Counted from the stretch's first letter, positions 51,462 to 60,154 are shown. The stretch: 64,000 bases of DNA from Paenibacillus alba (GCF_013204855.1 NZ_JABMKZ010000038.1:1-64000); one strand, 5' to 3'. Notes: a model not told the origin generated them from the letters alone. Program-made: numbers and translations.

Positions 51462-52622
51462 ATGATCAAAGATCAATTTAATTTAATTCACATCAGTGAA
51501 GTCATGAATGAATTGGATGTCAGCCGCTCAACCATAGATCGCTGGCGGAAAACGAAACAACTCCCCAGTATGAAGATCGGGAAAGAAATCTATTTTGACA
51601 AGAACGAAGTGATCCGCTGGTACAGGCAGTTCGGTCAGGTTCGACAAGCTGCTCCTATTCTGAATGCCAACCAGACCCTGACCATCGGATATACTACGGT
51701 CTCAACCCATATGTGGAGCCCGCACATCATCAAGGAGTTCGGACTGCTGGAGGAAGAATTAAGGCGCGTCAACCCCAAGAATCGGATTGAAATCAAATGG
51801 CATAAAGCCAAAGATGGCATGGAGCTCGTGAAAGGCATGATTGCCGGCACCATTCATCTGGCTACTTTCGGCGATTACGCCCTCTCTGTCAGCCATACCA
51901 TCAGTCGGCTGCTGCCGGACTTCCGTCCCATTCTGCTCGCTGCTGGCGGCAAGTCTGCGGAAGGCAACGGCTTCGGGATGGTCGTCCCTATGAGCCTGAC
52001 CCTGAAGAACATCTCCGAGCTGGCCACACTGCCCATTGCGACGACATTCCGCACCAACGCGGAGTATCGACTGAAGAAAATGCTCGAATCCTACCATATG
52101 ACCGAGCTCAACATTATTCATCGTTCCATCGAAGAAAGCATGGAGAGCCTGCACCAGGGCAAATTGAGCGCTTCGATTATGTGGGAGCCGTTCCTCAGCC
52201 TGGCGCATTATCAGCGTGTTGGCAAATCCATTTTTGATAAAGAACTAGGGCTTGGTTTCATGGCAGGCGTCGTCGCTGATGAACGCTGGGCTCTAGCCCA
52301 TGAGGATTTGGTCGTTGCCTATTTGAAAGCCCACCTGCTAGCGAACCGGCTCATGCGGGAGCAGCCCAACAAAGCGGCCAAATTCTTCAGCCTGGAAACC
52401 GGATTTCCCGAAGAAGTCATCCACCGCTCCATTTCCCAGATTAGATGGGATGCGGCGCTCTACGAATCGGATCTAACCCGTCTGAGTTATTTTGACTCGA
52501 CCCGGCAGGCAGATATTGCGTATAACATCGCCTATCTCCGTATCGCCGCTCAAGAGTTAAGGCTTCCGACGCTTCCCGTCCATCCGATCGCTGGCGCTTG
52601 GCAGCAGGATCATTATTATTAG
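51462..52622 (+). CDS. Regulator: helix-turn-helix fused to SsuA/NMT1-like binding-protein domain
   Basis: A 386-residue protein. Residues 1-55 form an excisionase/MerR-type HTH (HISEVMNELDVSRSTIDRWRKTKQLPSMKIGKEIYFDKNEVIRWY). Residues about 70-365 form a periplasmic-binding-protein fold of the aliphatic sulfonate/NMT1 type (LTIGYTTVSTHMWSPHIIKEFGLLEEEL, GTIHLATFGDYALSVS, KLSASIMWEPFLSLAHY). There is no signal peptide or lipobox, so the binding domain is cytosolic and probably senses a sulfonate-like or other small ligand. I chose the ATG at 51462, eight bases after AGGAGGG; the frame opens at 51408 but has no site there. Divergent from the monooxygenase-transporter operon, it is its likely regulator. 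Confidence 0.82.
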   Translation: MIKDQFNLIHISEVMNELDVSRSTIDRWRKTKQLPSMKIGKEIYFDKNEVIRWYRQFGQVRQAAPILNANQTLTIGYTTVSTHMWSPHIIKEFGLLEEELRRVNPKNRIEIKWHKAKDGMELVKGMIAGTIHLATFGDYALSVSHTISRLLPDFRPILLAAGGKSAEGNGFGMVVPMSLTLKNISELATLPIATTFRTNAEYRLKKMLESYHMTELNIIHRSIEESMESLHQGKLSASIMWEPFLSLAHYQRVGKSIFDKELGLGFMAGVVADERWALAHEDLVVAYLKAHLLANRLMREQPNKAAKFFSLETGFPEEVIHRSISQIRWDAALYESDLTRLSYFDSTRQADIAYNIAYLRIAAQELRLPTLPVHPIAGAWQQDHYY

Positions 52623-52735
52623 AAGTCCGTTTACATCGCTGGAATTGTCGGATCCTAATGTTCGCAGCCTATTCAGCGAAAAGAGCACATCCACAGGATC
52701 GAGAGTCAGCACTCTAAGTCACCAAAAACAAAAAA

Positions 52736-52759
52736 AGCCAACTCCCGAAAGAGTCGGCT
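52736..52759 (-). terminator. Terminator after glyA
   Basis: AGCCGACTC and GAGTTGGCT (one G-U) form a 9-bp stem, followed in minus orientation by TTTTTTTG. It begins 22 bases after the glyA stop and may also serve the plus-strand regulator. Confidence 0.85.
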
Positions 52760-52780
52760 TCGTATATTTACTATTAGGAA

Positions 52781-54031
52781 TTAGTAAGTTAAACCTGGGT
52801 AAAGCGGATATTGCGCCGTCAAATCTTTCACGAGACCGCGAGCTTTTTCCAAAACAGCTTCGTCTTTCGGGTTTTTCAGGGTAAGACCGATCACTTTCGC
52901 GATTGTTTTCATCGCTTCTTCACCCATGCCACGGGACGTTACAGCTGGTGTACCCAAACGGATACCGCTTGTGATGAACGGGCTAGTCGGGTCGAAAGGA
53001 ATCGCATTTTTGTTCGCTGTAATTCCGATTTCGTCAAGCACGTGCTCAGCATCTTTACCCGTGATGTTCAGGTTGCGAAGGTCGATCAACATCAAGTGGT
53101 TATCTGTACCGCCGGAAACCAGGTTGATGCCTTCAGCTGTAAGAGCTGTCGCCAATGCTTGTGCATTGTTGATCACATTTTGACCGTATACTTTGAAATC
53201 CGGCTGCAAAGCTTCACCGAAGGAAACAGCTTTCGCTGCGATTGTGTGCATCAAAGGACCACCTTGGGAACCAGGGAATACCGCTTTATCAATCGCTGCT
53301 GCCCAAGCTTTGCGCGTCAGAATCATACCACCACGTGGTCCGCGAAGCGTTTTGTGCGTTGTTGTTGTAACGAAATGCGCGTGCGGCACTGGGTTCGGGT
53401 GCAAACCAGCAGCAACCAGACCTGCGATATGTGCCATATCGACGAAGAACAATGCGCCTACATCGTTAGCGATGGAAGCTAAAGCTTCGAAATCAATCGT
53501 GCGCGGGTAAGCACTTGCGCCAGCTACAAGCATGCGAGGTTTATGTTTGAATGCGGCTTTGCGAACATCGTCGTAATCGATGCGGAAATCTTTTTCACTT
53601 ACGCCGTAAGCGACGAAATTGTAAAGAATACCGGAAGCATTCACCGGGCTGCCATGCGTCAAGTGACCGCCATGCGCCAAGTTCATGCCAAGCACCGTGT
53701 CACCAGGGTTCAGAGCTGCCAAATAAACAGCCATGTTCGCTTGTGCGCCGGAGTGAGGTTGAACGTTCGCGTGTTCAGCACCGAAAAGCTCTTTCGCACG
53801 GTCGCGAGCGATATCTTCCACGATGTCTACGTACTCACAACCGCCATAGTATCTTTTGCCTGGGTAGCCTTCTGCATATTTGTTCGTAAGTACAGTACCC
53901 ATTGCTTCAAGAACAGCTTGGCTTACGATGTTTTCGGAAGCGATCAGCTCGATTTTGTCGCGTTGACGGCCAAGCTCAAGGTTCATTGCTTCTACGATTT
54001 TCGGATCTTGTTTGTTCAGAAAATTAGTCAT
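52781..54031 (-). CDS. glyA: Serine hydroxymethyltransferase
   Basis: PLP enzyme that converts serine and tetrahydrofolate to glycine and 5,10-methylene-THF, the main one-carbon source. The PLP-Lys is in VTTTTHKTLRGPRGGMIL. Other motifs are SENIVSQAVLEAMGTVLTNKYAEGYPGKRYYGGCEYVD and NVQPHSGAQANMAVYLA. The length is 416 residues. It is the last gene of rpiB-ywlG-glyA, which starts with a ZTP riboswitch at 55241-55355; ZTP accumulates when 10-formyl-THF is short, so glyA is a fitting target. Confidence 0.97.
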   Translation of the reverse strand: MTNFLNKQDPKIVEAMNLELGRQRDKIELIASENIVSQAVLEAMGTVLTNKYAEGYPGKRYYGGCEYVDIVEDIARDRAKELFGAEHANVQPHSGAQANMAVYLAALNPGDTVLGMNLAHGGHLTHGSPVNASGILYNFVAYGVSEKDFRIDYDDVRKAAFKHKPRMLVAGASAYPRTIDFEALASIANDVGALFFVDMAHIAGLVAAGLHPNPVPHAHFVTTTTHKTLRGPRGGMILTRKAWAAAIDKAVFPGSQGGPLMHTIAAKAVSFGEALQPDFKVYGQNVINNAQALATALTAEGINLVSGGTDNHLMLIDLRNLNITGKDAEHVLDEIGITANKNAIPFDPTSPFITSGIRLGTPAVTSRGMGEEAMKTIAKVIGLTLKNPKDEAVLEKARGLVKDLTAQYPLYPGLTY

Positions 54032-54091
54032 TTGAAATTCCTCCTAGAAAATAGTCATATCTGTTGAATCATCATTCACTGAGAGAATAAG

Positions 54092-54697
54092 TTAACAATC
54101 CGCATCCGGTGCGGCTGTTTGGTAAAGCTGCTCAGCCGTATCTGCCGAATAGACAGCTCGGATACCGCCGATGAGTTTGGGCCGTGTGAATGCCATGGTC
54201 ACATAAGCATGACCCAGATGCCGCACGGGCGGCCTTGCAGGAACAGCGACACGACGTAGATGCATCCCTATCAGGGTAGAGCCAATATCGATGCCGGCAT
54301 GCGCTTGAATCGTCTCCACAACCACCGGCTTCGCGAATTGGCGATAGGCGTAGGAGGCCATCGAGCCTCCAGCTTTTGGAACTGGGATCACGGATACAGG
54401 CTCAAGCTGCGGTGCTAGCAGCAACAGCTCTTCTTCAATAACGAGAGCACGATTCAGATGCTCACAACACTGAAAAGCAACATGCAGCCCGAATTCGCGG
54501 CTAATGCGCTGCACCGTGTCATAAATCGGCTTCGCCGCATCCAGCGTGCCCGACGTGCCAATCTGATGCCCGAGGATTTCACTCGTGCTCGTACCGATGA
54601 CCAGAATATGACCTGGCCGCAGACTGCCTACTTGGATCAACTCTCGAAGATTCGTTTCCAAACCTTCAGCAACATTGTGAAGTATGGAATCTGTCAT
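54092..54697 (-). CDS. ywlG: TIGR01440/YwlG family protein
   Basis: Conserved protein of 201 residues, known as YwlG/DUF436 and always near rpiB, ywlE and glyA; function unknown. The sequence shows the family segments ILVIGTSTSEILGHQIGTSG, HVAFQCCEHLNRALVIEEE and AHAGIDIGSTLIGMHLRRVAVPARP, with two adjacent Cys and a His that could bind metal or act in catalysis. There is no signal peptide. It lies 15 bases after rpiB and 60 bases before glyA; the riboswitch upstream implies a role linked to one-carbon or purine supply. Confidence 0.88.
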   Translation of the reverse strand: MTDSILHNVAEGLETNLRELIQVGSLRPGHILVIGTSTSEILGHQIGTSGTLDAAKPIYDTVQRISREFGLHVAFQCCEHLNRALVIEEELLLLAPQLEPVSVIPVPKAGGSMASYAYRQFAKPVVVETIQAHAGIDIGSTLIGMHLRRVAVPARPPVRHLGHAYVTMAFTRPKLIGGIRAVYSADTAEQLYQTAAPDADC

Positions 54698-54711
54698 GAT
54701 GGCGCCCGCTC

Positions 54712-55170
54712 CTACGATTGAACCGTGAAGCGATCTTCGATGCTTTGCACTTTATTAATGCGGTTCTGGTGGCGAACACCTTGGGAAAACTCGGTTTCCA
54801 GCCAGATTTTCACAATTTCCTCGGCTACGCCGGGACCAATGATACGTTCCCCTAACGCAAGCACATTCGTATCGTTATGCTCACGCGTTGCTTTCGCCGA
54901 AAAAAGATCATGAACAAGCGCGCAGCGGATGCCCGGCACTTTGTTCGCAGCAATCGACATGCCAATGCCCGTCCCGCAAATGAGGATTCCTTTATCGGCA
55001 CCGCCTGAAACGACTTGCTCACACACTTGAAGCGCATAGTCGGGATAATCCACCGAATCTGCACAACTGCAGCCATAATCGATGACTTGATGGCCTAAAG
55101 ATTCAATAAAAGGAATGATTACATCTTTCAAACGATAGCCTGCATGATCCGCACCTAAGGCAATTTTCAT
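54712..55170 (-). CDS. rpiB: Ribose-5-phosphate isomerase B
   Basis: Interconverts ribulose 5-phosphate and ribose 5-phosphate. Signature segments are IALGADHAGYRLKDVI, YPDYALQVCEQVVSG and ILICGTGIGMSIAANKVPGIRCALVHD with the active-site Cys. I chose the ATG at 55170 because MKIALGADH is the usual start and GAGGAG lies upstream, giving 152 residues; the longer frame reads into the riboswitch terminator. First gene of the ZTP-controlled operon. Confidence 0.95.
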   Translation of the reverse strand: MKIALGADHAGYRLKDVIIPFIESLGHQVIDYGCSCADSVDYPDYALQVCEQVVSGGADKGILICGTGIGMSIAANKVPGIRCALVHDLFSAKATREHNDTNVLALGERIIGPGVAEEIVKIWLETEFSQGVRHQNRINKVQSIEDRFTVQS

Positions 55171-55240
55171 GAATAGAACGCTCCTCATCTTCTTCGAATT
55201 CGACCATCCTATTATATCCCAAAGCGCACCAAAAACGAAA

Positions 55241-55279
55241 AAAAGAGCGGACACGCTAAAATACGCGCGTTGCTCTTTT
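55241..55279 (-). terminator. Expression-platform terminator of the ZTP riboswitch
   Basis: AAAAGAGC and GCTCTTTT enclose an inner ACGCGC/GCGTGT stem, followed in minus orientation by further T residues. It lies directly after the aptamer and about 70 bases before rpiB. Confidence 0.85.
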
Positions 55280-55355
55280 GCCCAGGCGACCGGCCGTATA
55301 GCTCAATGCTCCATTGTGGTTGCCCCCACTCGTCGCCAGTTACATTGAGTCTTGC
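55280..55355 (-). ncRNA. ZTP (pfl) riboswitch aptamer
   Basis: In minus orientation the segment has the pfl consensus in order: P1 arm CTCAATG, conserved AACTGGCGA, hairpin GTGG...CCAC, GGAGC, the closing P1 arm CATTGAG, a spacer, then the conserved CGCCTGGGC block (55279-55287). It is placed after a good promoter and before a terminator. Target genes rpiB-ywlG-glyA fit ZTP sensing of folate shortage. Covariance-model scoring was not possible here. Confidence 0.85.
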
Positions 55356-55367
55356 TTGATACTTTAT

Positions 55368-55396
55368 ATTCTATCGCATTCCGGCTTAAGTGTAAA
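55368..55396 (-). promoter_or_regulatory. Sigma-A promoter of the ZTP-riboswitch operon
   Basis: In minus orientation TTTACA and TAGAAT are spaced 17 bp apart, with the start about ten bases before the aptamer. Confidence 0.7.
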
Positions 55397-55433
55397 GATG
55401 GAACCTCATTTCCTAAGTCCATTTGTCGAATGA

Positions 55434-56021
55434 TTACTGCTCTTCACGGCTCTTGCGGAGTTTTATAACTAATTTATCCAAGCTGCTGCCGATCTCTTCC
55501 GCCGTTTGCCGATAAACCTCTAAAGGTCCGCCGAATGGATCGGATATGTCATAGTCAGGAATTTCAACCTCAAGCTGATAGATCCGACTTCTTTCTTCCA
55601 CGGAAACTGCTTGCGAAAGAGCTTGTTTGAGCTGAACCTCAGTTACGAGGCGCTCCCGCTCTTCAATCGCTTGTAGGACATGCTCATCGTCTTCCACGTA
55701 CTCTTTGAGTGTAAACGTCTTATCTATCGCATGCGGAAACCGCTGAATGACGGTTCTTTTGTGCCCCATGGTCATGGTTAAAATAAGATCGGCCCACTGC
55801 ACCTCTGACTCTTGAATCGTCAATGAATACAATGGCTCCTTGAATCCTGCTTCCTGCAGCAGCGATGCACTGTTTCGAGAAATAGGACCTCCTGTTATTG
55901 CGGATACCCCTGCTGAACGAACCTCCGCCGCAAGCCCTTCTTGGTGCACCCGAATACGCAGCAAACCTTCTGCTAATGGACTGCGGCACGTATTTCCTGT
56001 ACAAACAAATAGAATTCGCAA
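55434..56021 (-). CDS. ywlE: Protein arginine phosphatase YwlE
   Basis: Low-molecular-weight tyrosine-phosphatase fold. The active-site loop is C7-T-G-N-T-C-R13-S; Thr11 is the residue that marks arginine phosphatases in this family and opposes McsB kinase. At 195 residues it is longer than the usual 150, with a helical insertion (about 95-130, EDDEHVLQAIEERERLVTEVQ). The conserved end YDISDPFGGPLEVYRQTAEEIG holds the catalytic Asp. It lies between mntP and the ZTP promoter. Confidence 0.93.
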   Translation of the reverse strand: MRILFVCTGNTCRSPLAEGLLRIRVHQEGLAAEVRSAGVSAITGGPISRNSASLLQEAGFKEPLYSLTIQESEVQWADLILTMTMGHKRTVIQRFPHAIDKTFTLKEYVEDDEHVLQAIEERERLVTEVQLKQALSQAVSVEERSRIYQLEVEIPDYDISDPFGGPLEVYRQTAEEIGSSLDKLVIKLRKSREEQ

Positions 56022-56064
56022 CTTGAAATCCTCCTAAGCGTTAAACGTTCTCGCCCTTATTGTA

Positions 56065-56625
56065 TCACAGTAAAAGCATGATCCCAAACGCCAGCAGAAT
56101 CAATCCACCGAACGCTTCTCCATATTCTCCAACCCAGCCGCTTACCCGCCGGCCAACCAATAAGCCCGCTATGGAAAGCAAACCGCCAAACAGACCAAAA
56201 ATAAGGACCGTCAAAACGATATCTGTCGCAAACATACCCAGAGATACGCCTACTGAAAAAGAATCTATGCTGACGCTAAGGGCAAAAATCATTAATCCCC
56301 ATAACGTTCTGTGATCAAAAGAAGTCGCTTCTTCGCCCCGAATCGAGCTATACACCATATGAGAGCCTAACAGAATAAGCAAGCATCCTCCGGCGGCAGT
56401 CGCCACATTCCCAAGTAGCAAGGATACGTATTGGCCCATAAGCATCCCCATCAAAGGCATAATGACATGGAAAAAGCCAATCACGAAGCTAATTTTCAAA
56501 ATATCCAGCAAACGAATGCCCTTCATGCCAATGCCGATCCCTAAGGAAAAAGCATCCAGACCCAGAGCAATCGCCATAATCATAATGGTTAAAAGTTGTC
56601 CAAAATCCACACCTGATTCGAGCAT
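56065..56625 (-). CDS. mntP: Manganese efflux pump MntP
   Basis: Exporter of Mn2+ with six helices. The two repeated halves each hold a polar signature (LGLDAFSLGIGIG near residue 24 and SVSIDSFSVGVSLG near residue 120), whose Asp residues bind the metal. I chose the ATG at 56625 because AGGGGG lies upstream; this gives 186 residues. It occupies the ywlD position of B. subtilis. No Mn riboswitch precedes it; the gap to ywlC is only about 60 bases. Confidence 0.92.
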   Translation of the reverse strand: MLESGVDFGQLLTIMIMAIALGLDAFSLGIGIGMKGIRLLDILKISFVIGFFHVIMPLMGMLMGQYVSLLLGNVATAAGGCLLILLGSHMVYSSIRGEEATSFDHRTLWGLMIFALSVSIDSFSVGVSLGMFATDIVLTVLIFGLFGGLLSIAGLLVGRRVSGWVGEYGEAFGGLILLAFGIMLLL

Positions 56626-56688
56626 CGTGCTATCCCCCTTGTCCGCTTTCTCTCTCAAGATATGCGGACAAACAGGGAAACATTCTAG

Positions 56689-57756
56689 CTAAATACGGAC
56701 AAGCCGATGACCGGCTGCTTTGCGCAGACGATTCATAATCGCAAGGCCGATTCCCGTTTCCGGGCAGCCCTCTGCTGCAATATAGGCGATTCCTTCCTGA
56801 TCAAATCGTCGCAGCGCCCCATAGAGCTCCTGTGCAATCGTTTCCGGCTGCGCAAGCGACCCACAGGCAATAACCAAATCCGCCTCATACGCACCGGCTC
56901 TTTCTTCAAAAGTAAGAATACCCGTAGATTCGCCGCGAGCCTTGGCAGCATGAATATCGGCTTGGATCCAGGCCATGACGGCCTCTGACTTGTCGCCCTG
57001 CACAATATGCATATACCCTTTCGGCGCATAATGCGTATATTTCATTCCAGGAGCACGAGGAGTCTCCGAATCTCGCACCTCTTCCTGCTCCGGTTCATGA
57101 ATCCGAATTGCCGGAAGTGCCGCCTGCAGCTGTTCCGCTGTAACACCGCCAGGTCGCAGGATAAATAATTGACCGTCTACAATCTGGATCACCGTTGACT
57201 CCACACCAACGCCTGTTGCGCCGCCGTCTACAATTCCACCAATACGTCCTTCCAAATCATCCCGTACATGTGAAGCTAACGTTGGGCTAGGTCGACCGGA
57301 GCTATTGGCGCTTGGCGCCGCTATCGGGAGCCCAGCTTCACGAAGCAGCTCTAAAGCAACCGGATGATCCGGTATGCGCACGCCCACAGTGGCAAGTCCT
57401 GCGGTCACCAACGACGAAATGCCGCCTGTTTGCACAGGCAGCACGAGGGTAAGGGGACCTGGCCAGAAAGCATCCATAAGCTGGCGATGTTCTGATGTTA
57501 GACTATCAGGATTTACCAAATCTGAGAGCTGCTCCCTATCAGCAATGTGAACGATCAGCGGGTTGTCAGAAGGCCTTCCTTTGGCTTTGAAAATACGCTG
57601 CACAGCTTCTGTATTCGTCGCATCTGCACCAAGTCCGTATACCGTCTCCGTTGGGAACGCGACCGTTTCACCACGCCGCAGAAGCATCGCCGCCTCCGCT
57701 AATTGCACCGTCATTTCCTTGCCCGAATCCCGATCCACTTTCCAAAACATAGTCAC
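56689..57756 (-). CDS. ywlC: L-threonylcarbamoyladenylate synthase (YwlC/Sua5)
   Basis: Makes threonylcarbamoyl-AMP for the t6A37 modification of tRNA. The YrdC domain (about 15-200) has VAFPTETVYGLGADATN and KAKGRPSDNPLIVHI. A C-terminal Sua5 domain follows, joined by the linker PGMKYTHYAPKG, giving 355 residues. The start GTG at 57756 has AAGGATG; an in-frame ATG lies two codons later. It lies between spoIIR and mntP as in B. subtilis. Confidence 0.95.
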   Translation of the reverse strand: MTMFWKVDRDSGKEMTVQLAEAAMLLRRGETVAFPTETVYGLGADATNTEAVQRIFKAKGRPSDNPLIVHIADREQLSDLVNPDSLTSEHRQLMDAFWPGPLTLVLPVQTGGISSLVTAGLATVGVRIPDHPVALELLREAGLPIAAPSANSSGRPSPTLASHVRDDLEGRIGGIVDGGATGVGVESTVIQIVDGQLFILRPGGVTAEQLQAALPAIRIHEPEQEEVRDSETPRAPGMKYTHYAPKGYMHIVQGDKSEAVMAWIQADIHAAKARGESTGILTFEERAGAYEADLVIACGSLAQPETIAQELYGALRRFDQEGIAYIAAEGCPETGIGLAIMNRLRKAAGHRLVRI

Positions 57757-57789
57757 GCGATATCATCCTTACTTCACTTAAATTCGAAT

Positions 57790-58521
57790 TTAGCTAAACC
57801 ATGATGCTATCTTCTTAATCATTTCCCAAACGAAAAATTTCACTTCTGGCTGAGCAGCAGCAGCAGCAGGTTGTGCTTGTGCTTCAACTTGTACCTTCGA
57901 GGCATTGCTAGCTTTAGCGGCTGGTGTGACCTTCGCTGTTGGTGCTGGTGCAGTAGATGGCTTCGACTCGCCTTCTGTCTTAGCTACAACAGCGGCAGAG
58001 GCAACCGCTTCTCCGGATACGGAATCTACAAAGCATAACGGCGGGAACAATACGCACCACCAGTTCTGGCCTTCCCCGCTCCCAATCGTTACGCGCAGCG
58101 CTTCATAATCGCCAGCCGGATAAACTTGATTGCCATACATTTTCGTAGGAAACGGCACGCTTCCCAGTTCAACTGTATGGTCATACGAATAGCCGCGTGC
58201 TTCAATCATCTGTCCGACCAGCACATCAAACTCCGCTAAATGAGCTTTCACCACAGCTCTCGCTTCATCCAGTGATTGCGGGCCCACAACCCACTCCTGC
58301 ATACGAGCGATGATAGCATCACGAATCTCGCGTTTCAACGCTTGATCCTGCGGTGAATCCGAGTTTGCGAGAATTCGCAGACGAATAGATTCCTTCGGTA
58401 TGGTAGGCGAGATAACCGCCGCATTGGTCCGATTTGACTCCCAGCAAGTGATCATAACAATAAGTGCAAAAGCTACTAATAATAAATGTTTGAATGATGT
58501 GCGTTCCGTTCTTTTTACCAT
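57790..58521 (-). CDS. spoIIR: Stage II sporulation protein R
   Basis: Forespore signal protein exported to trigger SpoIIGA cleavage of pro-sigma-E. It has an N-terminal membrane/signal segment (about 10-30) and the family core SIRLRILANSDSPQDQALKREIRDAI and YPAGDYEALRVTIGSGEGQNWWCVLFPPLCFVD. The C-terminus is extended by an Ala/Pro/Lys-rich linker (KPSTAPAPTAKVTPAAKAS) and ends in an amphipathic tail. Length 243. It lies next to ywlC. Confidence 0.94.
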   Translation of the reverse strand: MVKRTERTSFKHLLLVAFALIVMITCWESNRTNAAVISPTIPKESIRLRILANSDSPQDQALKREIRDAIIARMQEWVVGPQSLDEARAVVKAHLAEFDVLVGQMIEARGYSYDHTVELGSVPFPTKMYGNQVYPAGDYEALRVTIGSGEGQNWWCVLFPPLCFVDSVSGEAVASAAVVAKTEGESKPSTAPAPTAKVTPAAKASNASKVQVEAQAQPAAAAAQPEVKFFVWEMIKKIASWFS

Positions 58522-58660
58522 AAGGAAAAGCCCCTTCCCCTTCGCTTCTACTAACCAGTATGGGCAAAAAGAGAGGAAGCTAAACCTACGAATCTATTAA
58601 AAAGTGAGAAAATAATAGAGTTGGGTGATAGACGCGGGGTGGGCTGGTTTATCCCACCTG

Positions 58661-59255
58661 TAAGGCTGTTTTTCAGCGCTAAAGTGGCTTTTTATTAGTT
58701 CGCTGCTATTTTAGGGCTGATAAACAGCCTTAAGTTCTTAGTTCTAGTGCTTCTGACTAGTTTATCGTACTCGTAAGGCTGTTTTTCGGCGCTAAAGTGG
58801 CTTTTTATTGGTTCGCTGCTATTGTAAGGCTGAAAAACAGCCTTACGTTCTTAGTTCTAGTGCTTCTGACTAGTTTATCGTACTTGTAAGGCTGTTTTTC
58901 GGCGCTAAAGTGGCACTTTATCGGTTAGCCGCTATTGTAAGGCTGATAAACAGCCTTAACTTTTCAGTTCTAGTACTTCTAGCTAGTTTCTCGTACTCAT
59001 AAGGCTGTTTTTCGGCGTTAAAGTGGCTTTTTATTGGTTCGCTGCTATTGTAAGGCTGAAAAACAGCCTTAAGTTCTAAGTTCTAGTGCTTCTGACTAGT
59101 TTATCGTACTCGTAAGGCTGTTTTTCGGCGCTAAAGTGGCACTTTATCGGTTAGCCGCTATTGTAAGGCTGATAAACAGCCTTAACTTTTCAGTTCTAGT
59201 ACTTCTAGCAGGTTTGCCCCACTCGTAAGGCTGTTTTTCGGCGCTAAAGTGGCTT
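58661..59255. repeat. 113-bp tandem repeat array, 5.3 copies
   Basis: Copies begin at 58661, 58774, 58887, 59000, 59113 and 59226, each exactly 113 bp apart. A unit begins TAAGGCTGTTTTTCGGCGCT and contains, about 50-60 bp later, its inverted arm GGCTGAAAAACAGCCTTA, so each unit folds into a long hairpin. It ends with a GTTCTAGTGCTTCTGACTAG spacer. Units differ by a few bases. The last partial unit abuts the prmC stop. The spoIIR-prmC gap (58522-59266) holds no gene. Confidence 0.92.
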
Positions 59256-59266
59256 TTGCTTTGCCA

Positions 59267-60154
59267 CTAATCGCGCACGCGGATCGCCAATACATGGCGA
59301 TCAATGCCCTGGAGATCCGGCACGAAGCGGATCTCGTCCCAGTCCGCGGCGGCGCGCAGCATCGCCGCTACAGCATCGGCCTGCCGGATGCCGACCTCGA
59401 ACCCGACCAAGGTCGGGATTCGCGGCAGCAGCCGCAGCTGCAAAACCATCCGGCGGTAGAGGTCGAGTCCCTCCACACCGCCGAACAAAGCCGTGTGCGG
59501 CTCGAACAGCCGCACTTCAGGCATCAGCGCCGGCAGGTCGCCATCAGGGATATACGGTGGGTTGGACACCAGTATATCCGGCGCGATCCCGCGCTGAATG
59601 AACGGCTCGAGGAGGTCGCCCTCGAGCCACTCCACACGCGCAACCACGCCGTGGCGCTGCGCGTTCACCCCAGCCATCTCCAGCGCTGCCGCAGAGATGT
59701 CGCTGGCCGCCACGCGCCACGTCGGACGCGCGTGGGCCACGGTCACCGGGATCGCTCCGCTCCCGGTGCCCACATCCGCAAGTAGCGGAGCGCCTTGCGG
59801 GAACAGACGCAAGCCCTCGTGGAGCAAAGCTTCCACGAGCAGCTCCGTCTCTGGCCGCGGGATCAGCACGGCCGGGCTAACGGCAAAAGAAAGGCCGAAG
59901 AAATCCTGCTCGCCGGTAATATACTGCACCGGCTCACCCGCGGCCTTTCGCTCGACCAGCTGGCGCCAAGACTCCGCCAGCTCCACCGGAAACTGTTCCT
60001 GGAAGCGGAACAGCAGCTCCGTGCGCGTGCAGCCCAGCAGGTGCTGCAGCAGCAATTCCACACAGGAAGCTGCCTCGGCCACGCCTAGCTTCCCTAAAAA
60101 AGAAGAAGCCTCTACATAGGCTTCTCTAATCGTAATCGCAGCAGTCGGCATCAC
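59267..60154 (-). CDS. prmC: Peptide chain release factor N5-glutamine methyltransferase PrmC
   Basis: Methylates the Gln of the GGQ motif in release factors RF1 and RF2. SAM-binding motif I is LADVGTGSGAIPVTVA (about residue 120) and the catalytic NPPY is in ILVSNPPYIPDGDL (about 190). The length is 295 residues. It overlaps the end of prfA by four bases, so enzyme and substrate are coupled. The GC content is higher than that of the neighbours, giving several spurious antisense frames. Confidence 0.95.
   Translation of the reverse strand: MMPTAAITIREAYVEASSFLGKLGVAEAASCVELLLQHLLGCTRTELLFRFQEQFPVELAESWRQLVERKAAGEPVQYITGEQDFFGLSFAVSPAVLIPRPETELLVEALLHEGLRLFPQGAPLLADVGTGSGAIPVTVAHARPTWRVAASDISAAALEMAGVNAQRHGVVARVEWLEGDLLEPFIQRGIAPDILVSNPPYIPDGDLPALMPEVRLFEPHTALFGGVEGLDLYRRMVLQLRLLPRIPTLVGFEVGIRQADAVAAMLRAAADWDEIRFVPDLQGIDRHVLAIRVRD

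Noticed and set aside
58661..59255. CRISPR array
   Set aside because: The 113-bp units are repeated over their full length without variable spacers, and there are no cas genes.
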